From Nitrospinae bacterium bin107 (GTDB taxonomy: Bacteria; UBA8248): 64,000 nucleotides of DNA. The translations under genes and the position numbers were made by a program. Every line of letters begins with the position of its first letter. The stretch's first letter is position 1. Positions 1 to 8,758 of the stretch are shown piece after piece. The stretch lies in NCBI GenBank assembly GCA_002238965.1, contig MPNJ01000016.1:1-64000 (forward strand). The letters are read 5' to 3'. The notes under the pieces were generated by a model that saw only the letters and a list, made by a program, of their open reading frames with translations, had not been told where the DNA came from and searched no databases.

Positions 1-24
1 CAGGGTGAATTTTATCGGCTTCAT
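1..24 (-). CDS. 5' end of a minus-strand gene, truncated by the window edge
   Basis: An ATG (complement of 22-24) reads leftwards off the window as MKPIKFTL. A purine-rich Shine-Dalgarno-like GGGGAGG lies 6-12 bases upstream of it (about 31-37). Only eight codons are visible, so no product can be named. The call rests only on the start codon and its ribosome binding site and could be wrong. Confidence 0.35.
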
Positions 25-200
25 GATCGGCCTCCCCGGGGTGAAGGCGTTCAGGTGGGTGCTCCATTCGCTCGCATGTGGTTTTCGAGCAGGTAATTTT
101 ACCAAGCCAAGGCGGAGCGTCAAGAGGACCCGAACAGGCGCGGGACCCGTCCGGCTGCGGGTGGATGCGGTTTTCTCGTCTTCACGAATCCATCCAACTT

Positions 201-504
201 GGGGTTGTTGAAAACCCCCTGGAAGCGATTTTGGTTGCGTGCATGCTTTTGAAATTCACTCCCCCCTTGAGGGTCGGTCTCCCTCGGGGAAGACCGACGA
301 TGAAGCCGAGCGATATTTGCGAAGGCTGAATCGGTGGGGGGTAAAATGCGTTTTATTGCCATTCCGAATCATACCCCCCACCAGTTCACTTTCGGGCTTG
401 CGCCCTCAGTTCACTGACTCCCCCTCAAGGGGGGAGTGATTCTTCTCTCTCCCCGGCAGGTAATATACGCCCGGTCTCGAAACCAGAACTTTTTCAACAA
501 CCCC
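201..504. mobile_element. Composite MITE-like element, copy 1 (palindromic core inverted relative to copies 2 and 3)
   Basis: The ends are imperfect inverted repeats of the type GGGGTTGTTGAAAA (left 201-219, right 487-504). Nested inside is a second long palindrome at 257-438, which begins CACTCCCCCCTTGAGGG and ends with its inverse. The same two-layer structure occurs at 47175-47529 and 50067-50422. In this copy the inner arms are swapped: the sequence near GCCGAGCG is in the left arm, not the right, so the core is in the opposite orientation. No transposase ORF is present, so any movement would need enzymes in trans. Confidence 0.65.
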
Positions 505-585
505 CTCAAGGGGGGAGTGTTGAAAAACCCTCGTCGGGGGGATGGCTTTTACCCCCTCCTCAGGGGATAAAGGCAACCCCCCCCT

Positions 586-708
586 ACCCCCCCTTGTCAG
601 GGGTCAAACGCGAGTGAGGAACGAGCGTTTGCATAAGCCATTGACGAGAAACACATCGGCTCGCAAAACCTCCCTCTTCGGTCGGTTTTGACCCTGACAA
701 GGGGGGGG
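586..708. repeat. Intergenic inverted repeat, CCCCCCTTGTCAGGG type
   Basis: The left arm (586-607, CCCCCCTTGTCAGGGGTCAAA) is matched by its inverse at 686-708 with one extra G and about 80 bases between arms. A single half of the same motif lies at about 50135-50155, so this is a dispersed family. No coding potential is visible. Confidence 0.6.
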
Positions 709-820
709 CTTTTCCAGTCGAGAAGGCCGCGAACAGACACAGGGGTCTATCCCTGCCAAGTCACCCTGTGGGGAGTCCTCGCATCATATTGCGGGCCGTG
801 TGATCGCCCTCCGCTCTAAA

Positions 821-1011
821 GGGGGTTGTTGAAAAAGTCCTTATGAACGAGGATTCGACTCGACCGGGAAGGGACGGTTTTGTAGGGGCCGCATAGTATG
901 CGGCCCTTTTGGTGGGAAATTGGTGCGGGGCGCATATATGCGCCCCCTACACATTCATATACGCATATACGTCGAACCGAACCGCAGAGTCCGGACTTAT
1001 TCAACAGCCCC
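821..1011. mobile_element. Short MITE-like element abutting the creatininase stop codon
   Basis: About 19-base terminal inverted repeats: GGGGGTTGTTGAAAAAGTCC at 821-840 and its imperfect inverse at 993-1011. The interior holds two small palindromes (about 876-908 and 922-950) of the TGTAGGGGC...GCCCCTACA type. The right end falls on the last base of the neighbouring creatininase stop codon, so the element may supply the end of that gene. No ORF is present. Confidence 0.6.
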
Positions 1012-1835
1012 TAAAGGGGCGGGGCGGTCGCCTTGATGGTGACGGACACGTTCTGAAAGGTTTGTACGAACCTCGTCGTGTTCGCCGCGATGGCCTCAAA
1101 GATTTTCTCTCCCTTCTCAACGGATGCCAGAGTGGCCGCGCCGCCGACGCCCATCGCTTCGCGGTTTTGCCCGTATTCCTCCATCGTCGGCGGAAATGAG
1201 AGCTTTGGATTTTCGACCCGGTTGACGGCGTGGTCCACGGACACGAAGCGGTGCTCGAATTCACCCACCTTGGGTATGGCGTCCACGGCGCGCTCCATCC
1301 GCACCTGTTCGCCGTACTTGAAGAGCATGAAGGAGGTTTCGGATTCGCACCCGTGGCCTACGCCTCCGGGGGGACTCTCGCAAACGTCGCGAATCTCCTT
1401 CCCGGCGATGAGGGCGAGGTCCACGATGGCGACGGCCGCGCCCGTCAGGTTCCTGACCCTTACGACGGCGATCTCTATCGGCGGGAGGTTCGCGACCCGG
1501 TGGCCGTTCAGGATAACGATATGCCTAAAGCCATGGATGACGAGGCTGTTGCACACGTCCTCGACGACGCGCGTGAGCGTCTCCGCGGCGATGGAAATCG
1601 TTCCCGGAAACGCGAGATGATGCGGCGACCACCCGAACCACAGGGGAGCGGCGATGAGGGCGTCGGCCCGCCCGGCCACTTCCTCGGCGGTCGCGATGGC
1701 CTCGGCCGCGTCCGTTCCGATGGGGCAGTGCGGCCCGTGCTGCTCGGTGGCGCCGACGGGCACGAGCGCCGTATCCCCTCGCTCCAGGTATTCCGCCACG
1801 TCCGGCCAGGTCAGTTCCTGTATCCAGCGGCTCAT
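1011..1835 (-). CDS. Creatininase-family amidohydrolase
   Basis: The 274-residue product belongs to the creatininase/creatinine amidohydrolase family, metal-dependent cytoplasmic hydrolases of cyclic amides; the substrate cannot be told from sequence. Visible family signatures are the N-terminal metal motif EQHG (E31, H33) followed by D42, and a glycine/acid-rich ExETS motif in the centre. The usual NGHGGN is altered to NGHRVAN, so the active site is not textbook creatininase. The ATG at 1835 is chosen over a 105-codon upstream extension because it has a GAGGAG site and begins the family-typical sequence. It lies 35 bases downstream of the deaminase, as one minus-strand unit. Confidence 0.82.
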   Translation of the reverse strand: MSRWIQELTWPDVAEYLERGDTALVPVGATEQHGPHCPIGTDAAEAIATAEEVAGRADALIAAPLWFGWSPHHLAFPGTISIAAETLTRVVEDVCNSLVIHGFRHIVILNGHRVANLPPIEIAVVRVRNLTGAAVAIVDLALIAGKEIRDVCESPPGGVGHGCESETSFMLFKYGEQVRMERAVDAIPKVGEFEHRFVSVDHAVNRVENPKLSFPPTMEEYGQNREAMGVGGAATLASVEKGEKIFEAIAANTTRFVQTFQNVSVTIKATAPPL

Positions 1836-1870
1836 GAATTCTCTCCTCGTTGTCTTCCGACTCTTTTCAG

Positions 1871-2338
1871 TTACGACGTGGGCTCCACCCACCCCGACCA
1901 GCTGCGCCTTAAGGCCTCGCATTCGGCCACGCGAACCCCCGTGACGAGTTCGACGGTCTGATTCCCCATCTCCAGGAGTTTTTCGACGGAATAGTCTCCG
2001 TAGTCGGTCCGCCCCATTTCCGCGTGGCGCGCGCCCAGTACGAGCGTCTCGACCTTCGCCAGGACGATGGCCCAGCAGCACATCGGGCAGGGCTCCATCG
2101 CCGTATAGAGCGTCGTGCCGGGCAGGTCGGGCGCGCCCAGATCGCGGCATGCGTTCCGGATGGCGTCGGTCTCGCCGTGGCAGGTGGGGTCGTTGTGGGA
2201 GATGACGCGGTTCTGCCCCCTGCCGATGATTTCCCCGTCCCTGACGATGATGGAGCCGACGGGGGAGTTCCCCGCCTCGAGCGCAAGACGCGACTCCTCG
2301 AGCGTCAATCCCATGAAATGATGATGATCTTCGGACAT
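1871..2338 (-). CDS. Nucleoside/cytosine deaminase (CDA-fold, zinc-dependent)
   Basis: A 155-residue zinc deaminase of the cytidine/deoxycytidylate deaminase superfamily. The zinc-site motifs are complete: HGE (H54, catalytic E56) and PCPMC (C84, C87). Spacing and the C-terminal region resemble fungal-type cytosine deaminase and guanine-deaminase-like proteins more than tRNA adenosine deaminase, but the base acted on is unproven. The start has a GGAGGAA site. It sits upstream of the creatininase-family gene in a two-gene minus-strand operon, which suggests nucleobase or cyclic-amide salvage (inference). Confidence 0.86.
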   Translation of the reverse strand: MSEDHHHFMGLTLEESRLALEAGNSPVGSIIVRDGEIIGRGQNRVISHNDPTCHGETDAIRNACRDLGAPDLPGTTLYTAMEPCPMCCWAIVLAKVETLVLGARHAEMGRTDYGDYSVEKLLEMGNQTVELVTGVRVAECEALRRSWSGWVEPTS

Positions 2339-3407
2339 TGCAGTTCCTCCAGGCTTAAGGCGTGATGAAAACGCAGGCCCCGCGAACGCGCCCGCCGGTG
2401 GCTGTCCTCTCGATGCGCACCCGAGTCAGGATACCCGTCCGGAAACCCAGGCACCGCTCCCGACTCTTGCGCGAGCTCCATAAGTCTTAAGACGTATTTT
2501 CCCACCGATTGGACTTCGATGCGAACGGGCGCGGCTGACGGGGTGGCGGAAATCCAGCCTGGCCTATGACGTGACGGTCGAGGCGAACGGGTTCACGGAC
2601 GCGGACGGGAGGGTGGCCGGTGGGTTCTACGGCCCCAACCACGAGGAGGCGGCGGGGACCTTGGATGATCGGGCGGAGAAGATTCTCGGCGCCTTCGGGG
2701 AGGATAAGATAAAAACGCCGCGCCGGATGAGACGAGGCTTCGGATGGAGGAAACGTCAGTCTCGTCCTCATCGCTCAATTCGTTGTCGCTACCGGTTCTT
2801 TTTTCACGCAGAGCCGTATCATCACTCCGCTTTTTCAGCCCCGCTCCACGACGAACAGACCGCATTCGTACGCGAGGCTGCCGACCCTGAGCCCGCTTTC
2901 AAAGTGGTGATGAAAATTTCGGGAAGCGCCGGGGAGAACCGGGAAACCGTTTCCCCGTTCCCGGGCGGGAGCCTGGCGTACACCTTCTCCCGCTCCCGGT
3001 CCGGGTCTTGCCTATATCTCGGGTTGTGTCGCAACATACCTCGTTGATATATTGATATCACATAATATATATAATAGCCGGAAAAAATCAACTCATGATT
3101 TTGTATTTTTTATATCTGTACTTGGGGCGGCTGCTCCTGAATGCCGAGGTTGCGGCGGATATTCCGCGCCGACGGCCTCATGCCCGCGCGCCGCACGCCC
3201 GGAATCCGCTCACCGGGAGCTTGTTTCGCTTTATTCCCATCGGTAACATCAGGGCCTCCGCCCCCCGGACCATTACGGATTTTTTTGTGTTTGACTATAA
3301 CGATATTGATAAAGACAAAGGCACTATAATACCGCTATAAAGATATATATCGAATACATATTATACTTATATTTTTATTTTCAATCATTTGATATATTAT
3401 TATTGAT
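2339..3407. other. Gene-poor region with a decayed gene fragment and an AT-rich leader
   Basis: About 1.07 kb without an intact gene. The left part holds the remnant annotated at 2550-2708. From about 3045 the composition turns AT-rich, with TTGATAT/GATATTGAT-type words recurring near 3049-3058, 3298-3310 and 3389-3407, just ahead of the LysR gene. Other ORFs here look non-coding. Confidence 0.6.
2550..2708 (+). pseudogene. Remnant of a transferrin-binding-protein-B-like surface lipoprotein C-terminus
   Basis: The frame reads ...YDVTVEANGFTDADG, then GGFYGP, then an E-A-A-G-T-L stretch and ILGAFGEDK. This is the C-terminal barrel signature of TbpB-like and related surface lipoproteins (GxFYGPxAxEvGGxF...GAFG). 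No upstream in-frame domain, signal peptide or start survives and the frame runs on into unrelated sequence, so this looks like a degraded fragment. Recognition is by motif only. Confidence 0.45.
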
Positions 3408-4328
3408 ATGAAAAGAAACAAGTCTTCCCGAATTCCGGCGACCAGCGCCCTGGTGGCCTTCGATAGCGCGGCCCGGCTGGGCAGCCTGTCCCATGCGGCC
3501 GAGGAACTCCGCACCTCGCAGCCCGCGATCAGCCGCCTGGTGGCGAACCTCGAGAAGCAGCTCTCGGTACGGCTGTTCGAGCGTTCCCGGACCGGAGTGA
3601 CCCTGACCGATGCCGGAATCCGTTTCCATGACGCCGTCGCCGCGGGCCTCGGCATCATCCGGTCGGCCGCCAGCGAGATCGCCGCCCGGCCGGGCAGGGA
3701 ACAAGTGGTGATCACCTGCTCTCATGAAATTTCCCACTTCCTGTTGATGCCGCAATACGAACAGCTGCTGGAGGCGCTCGGCGAGCATGTCGAGATTCGC
3801 ATCCTGACCTACCACTACGGTGTGCAGAACCTGCCTCATGAGCCGGTCGCGGACATCGTATTGGCCTGGGAAGCGAACCTCGGGGCGGAAGATCGCGTGA
3901 AGCTCATCAGGGAAGCGGTGAGGCCGCTCTGCTCGCCCGGCTATGCCGAGACCCATGCGGATATTCTGAACGGGCCCGTCAGCGGCTGGAGCGGGCTCAC
4001 GTTTCTCGACCTCACACGGCCCAACCAGGGCTGGGCGTCCTGGGAGGACTGGTTCAGGGCCGCCGGCCGGCCGTCGCAAAGGCCCCGGTACATGGGTCTC
4101 GACAGCTACATCTACGTGCTGGAGGCGGCCGCCGCCGGGCGCGGCATCGCGTTGGGCTGGCAGCATTGGTTCGAGCGGTACCTCGGCACCGGCGCACTGG
4201 TCGAGCTCGCCGACGGCTACGTCGAATACGACAACCATTTTTGCGGCATGTTCACCGAGAAGGGGCGAAGAAATCCCCTCGCGAAAAAATGCCTGGAGTT
4301 CCTCGGGCACTCGGCAAGGTATTCCTAG
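3408..4328 (+). CDS. LysR-family transcriptional regulator
   Basis: A 306-residue protein with the LysR architecture: an N-terminal winged helix-turn-helix (about residues 14-72, including SLSHAAEEL and SQPAISR) and a C-terminal periplasmic-binding-protein-like effector domain. The N-terminus resembles GcvA/AmpR-type members. The ATG follows an AT-rich leader with no clear Shine-Dalgarno site. LysR genes are usually divergent from a target; here the adjacent upstream DNA holds only a decayed fragment, so its target is unknown. An AT-rich promoter beside a GC-rich body hints at an accessory origin. Confidence 0.9.
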   Translation: MKRNKSSRIPATSALVAFDSAARLGSLSHAAEELRTSQPAISRLVANLEKQLSVRLFERSRTGVTLTDAGIRFHDAVAAGLGIIRSAASEIAARPGREQVVITCSHEISHFLLMPQYEQLLEALGEHVEIRILTYHYGVQNLPHEPVADIVLAWEANLGAEDRVKLIREAVRPLCSPGYAETHADILNGPVSGWSGLTFLDLTRPNQGWASWEDWFRAAGRPSQRPRYMGLDSYIYVLEAAAAGRGIALGWQHWFERYLGTGALVELADGYVEYDNHFCGMFTEKGRRNPLAKKCLEFLGHSARYS

Positions 4329-4555
4329 ACGGACGAACGACGATGCGCCGCGCGGCCGTTCTCCGGCCTGGATTCTTCCCCGCCGGGGCCCGGGCGCACA
4401 TGGAAGGCCCGGTGCGGGGTCACCCGACATCCAGAAAAACCGCGAGCGGTTGATCGGATCGGAAACCGCACGCGCAATTCCGGGCAATCGCCGGCGGCGG
4501 TGAAGAGCCGCGTCGGACAAGGCGGCGACGCACAAAGAAATCGAACCGAAAAATG
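4329..4555. other. Intergenic region, nothing recognised
   Basis: Between the LysR stop and the dispersed repeat at 4556 no ORF with coding character, RNA gene or strong terminator is seen. Confidence 0.5.
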
Positions 4556-4718
4556 AATTTCCGAAAATATCGATAAATATGGATAAATTCACGGGGTTTT
4601 TCGCTAAATTACCGCAAATTGTTTCGGGGGGAAATGACGCTGCCGGGGCGCAGCACAGGAAGAATTCTGCCATAATCCGGGTGTGGCTCGATGACGGGAA
4701 ATGCGGGGAGTTGCGGGG
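4556..4718. repeat. Dispersed intergenic repeat, copy A
   Basis: A 163-base segment homologous to 50661-50822 in the same orientation. Shared blocks include AATTTCCG at the start, GATAAATTCACGGGGTTTTT near the start, TCTGCCAT in the middle and ATGCGGGGAGTTGCGGGG at the end (GAATTG in copy B). Conserved blocks alternate with diverged spacers. It lies just upstream of the DUF192 gene and could carry part of its leader. Confidence 0.7.
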
Positions 4719-4772
4719 CCGGATCTCCCCTGGGGGCCGCTCCCGACCGGCTCATTCAAGTGCCTGTTATCT

Positions 4773-5249
4773 ATGAGGTTATCCGTGCGAATGGTATCGA
4801 GAACCGGCATCCTCTGCGCCGTGATGCTCGTCTGGGCGCTGCTCGCGCCCCCATCCGCCGCCGCCCAGACGTTCGAAAGCGGGGTGGTGCGCATCACACA
4901 GGAGGGGCGCGAGGCCGTGCTCCCGGTCGAGATCGCAAGCACCGCCAAGGCCCGCGCACAGGGCCTCATGAACAGGGAGCGGCTGGCCGAGAACGCCGGT
5001 ATGCTCTTCGTTTACCAGGGGGACGCGCGGCGGTTCTTCTGGATGAAGAACACGCGGATTCCGCTGTCGCTCGCCTTCATCGACAAGAGCGGAGAGGTGT
5101 TGGAAATCATACACTTACAGCCCCACAGACCGGGGACGCGGATTCCTTCCTATCGCTCCCGGAACAAGGTGCGCCAAGTGCTGGAAGTGAACCAGGGCTG
5201 GTTCTTGAGGAACGGCTTCGGGCTGGGCGCGCGCGTATCGCTGGAGTGA
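4773..5249 (+). CDS. DUF192 family exported protein
   Basis: A 158-residue protein with an N-terminal signal-like hydrophobic stretch (about residues 10-30, ending SAAA-Q), so probably periplasmic. The rest is a DUF192 domain, with the hallmark GLMNRERL, GMLFVY, FFWMKNTRIPLSLAFID and the C-terminal VLEVNQGWF / GLGARV. The molecular function of DUF192 proteins is not established. The start at 4773 is chosen because it directly precedes the signal peptide; an alternative is 4791. It is convergent with the luciferase-like gene, with only seven bases between stops. Confidence 0.88.
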   Translation: MRLSVRMVSRTGILCAVMLVWALLAPPSAAAQTFESGVVRITQEGREAVLPVEIASTAKARAQGLMNRERLAENAGMLFVYQGDARRFFWMKNTRIPLSLAFIDKSGEVLEIIHLQPHRPGTRIPSYRSRNKVRQVLEVNQGWFLRNGFGLGARVSLE

Positions 5250-5256
5250 GCGCGGG

Positions 5257-6315
5257 CTAGGCTTCCGCCGCCTCGGGCGCTCGCTCGCCCAGGGGCAGGA
5301 GGGGCATGACCTGCGAGGCGAAGCGCTCCATCTCCTCGAGCATGGGATGGAACTGGAGCAGGAACAACTCCACCCCCGCCTCGTGAAACGCCATGATGCG
5401 CTCGGCGATGGTCTCAGGCGATCCGACGAGGCCCGTCGCCGTGCCGCCGTTCGAGCCCACGCCGCCCGCCTTCGCGCTCGTTTTCCTGTGCTGGGCGGCC
5501 CTGTCGACTCCCGTTAGCTTCGGCGGTTCCGTGATGAGCGAGAAAAGGCGGTCGAGTTCCGCCTGGGCCTCCTCGTCGGTGTCGCGGCAAACGATGAATG
5601 AACTCATCCCGTGGCGAATGGATCTCTCATTGGCTCGCGCCTCGTGGTTCACGGCGGACAACAGCGATTTCGCGTCCGCGAGCGAACGGCCGTTGAACAG
5701 GAAGACGTCCGCGGCCTTGCCCGCCAGCTTCACGGCGGCGGTCGATTCGCCCCCGAAATAAAACGTGGGCCAGGGTTTTCGGACGGGCTTGGGCGCGGTG
5801 ACGCCGTCGGTTATCTGGAAATACTTGCCCTGGAAGCTGAATCGCTCCTTCGTCCAGTAGCATTTGAGGATGTGCATGACCTCTTCGGAGAGATCGTAGC
5901 GCTCATCATGCGGCGGGAAGGGGATGCCCGCCATCTCGTTCTCCAGCGCCCACCAGCCCGAGACGATGTTGATGGCGAAGCGCCCCCCGCTGATGCAATC
6001 GATGTTCGCCCCCATCTGGGCGACGAGCGAGGGGTGGCGGTAGGCGCTCTTGGCGGCGATGATGAGTTCGATATTCTTCGTGATGGGCGCCAGCGCCGCC
6101 GCGGTGATCCAGGCCTCGAGAACGGGCGCACCCAGGCCCTTGATGCTGTTCAGGCTCCTGTCGAGGAGCAGGGTGGTCTCGAAGCCCAGTTCCTCCGCTC
6201 GCTGAATGTATCGCGCATTGTGGGCGAAAGAGGCCTCCTTTACCTCCTCGGGCTTTTCGATCCGCCCCAGAAACGTGCCCCACACGGGCGCCCACACACC
6301 CATTTTCAGCGTCAT
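5257..6315 (-). CDS. LLM-class flavin-dependent monooxygenase (SfnG/SsuD-like)
   Basis: A 352-residue member of the bacterial-luciferase-like family, which uses reduced FMN and oxygen. Recognisable features: the N-terminal GVWAPVWG strand, the ISGGRFAINIVSGWW block, HDERYDLSEE, KYFQI and KPVRKPWPTFYFGG. These resemble dimethylsulfone monooxygenase and alkanesulfonate monooxygenase, so sulfonate or sulfone oxidation is a reasonable but unproven role. The ATG at 6315 has a GAGGGGAG site. No flavin reductase or sulfonate transporter is adjacent. Confidence 0.86.
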   Translation of the reverse strand: MTLKMGVWAPVWGTFLGRIEKPEEVKEASFAHNARYIQRAEELGFETTLLLDRSLNSIKGLGAPVLEAWITAAALAPITKNIELIIAAKSAYRHPSLVAQMGANIDCISGGRFAINIVSGWWALENEMAGIPFPPHDERYDLSEEVMHILKCYWTKERFSFQGKYFQITDGVTAPKPVRKPWPTFYFGGESTAAVKLAGKAADVFLFNGRSLADAKSLLSAVNHEARANERSIRHGMSSFIVCRDTDEEAQAELDRLFSLITEPPKLTGVDRAAQHRKTSAKAGGVGSNGGTATGLVGSPETIAERIMAFHEAGVELFLLQFHPMLEEMERFASQVMPLLPLGERAPEAAEA

Positions 6316-6458
6316 GGCGACTCCCCTCGACTCGGTCCGATAAGAGGAATTTAGCATCAATCACGCGGACAAGGAATCACTTGTAACGAGCTTGTTTGGC
6401 AAGAGAGTATGGGGATGCCGAAAAACACTTCAATATCGATGTTTGCTAGAACAATAGA

Positions 6459-6492
6459 AAACCCCGCCTGAGCGTCGGCCCAGGCGGGGTTT
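6459..6492 (-). terminator. Rho-independent terminator of thiC
   Basis: A 12-base perfect stem AAACCCCGCCTG/CAGGCGGGGTTT with a 10-base loop. Read on the minus strand it is followed by TTTTCTATTGTT, and it sits 27 bases past the thiC stop. Confidence 0.85.
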
Positions 6493-6518
6493 GATGCGTC
6501 GAGTCGGTTACGGACGGC

Positions 6519-8375
<1,857 letters not shown>

Positions 8376-8420
8376 TTATTCACTTGTGGCGAAGGGAAAC
8401 CAGAGGATGTGGAAGACCTG

Positions 8421-8494
8421 TCGCTTCCCTACGCCGGCTCTAACCGGTTCAGGTTCGAAGGGTTTGTTCTCAGCCTGCAAGGCACCCCCAGCGA
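8421..8494 (-). promoter_or_regulatory. TPP riboswitch (THI element)
   Basis: On the minus strand the conserved core is complete: GGGGGTGCC, CTGAGA, ACCCTT, GAACCTGA and the 3' block CCGGCGTAGGGA. It ends about 138 bases before the thiC start codon. Binding of thiamine pyrophosphate is expected to repress thiC; whether at termination or initiation cannot be told by eye. Confidence 0.96.
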
Positions 8495-8508
8495 ACTTTC
8501 AATCTAAA

Positions 8509-8537
8509 AGACTAGCAGTCGTCACGCCGGGAGTCAA
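8509..8537 (-). promoter_or_regulatory. Candidate sigma-70 promoter of thiC
   Basis: On the minus strand TTGACT (8532-8537) and TAGTCT (8509-8514) are 17 bases apart, placing transcription start just upstream of the TPP riboswitch. The -10 box is weak; position is the main support. Confidence 0.45.
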
Positions 8538-8758
8538 AAGGTAAAGAGAACGTGCAGGGCGATTTTGTCTGGGTTTCCTGGTGGCGGGGTGGAAGTTTTG
8601 TTGTCATGATGGAGGCATGATGATTCGCATGTCCCTGAGATTACCACGGTCGGGCCGCAACTCCGGGAGCCTTTTCATGCGAAAACCGACTATTCCGGGC
8701 GGTTGCCCTCGCCATGGCGGATTGCCCGATAGTTCTGGCGGCTGATGAGAGAGGAAGA

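Noticed and set aside
201-1011. The palindrome-rich region as a CRISPR array
   Set aside because: Repeats are long, inverted and unevenly spaced, with no regular direct repeats and spacers.
3381-4673. A 430-codon minus-strand ORF over the LysR gene
   Set aside because: It is antisense to a clear LysR protein and has low-complexity, non-family sequence; a GC-rich shadow frame.
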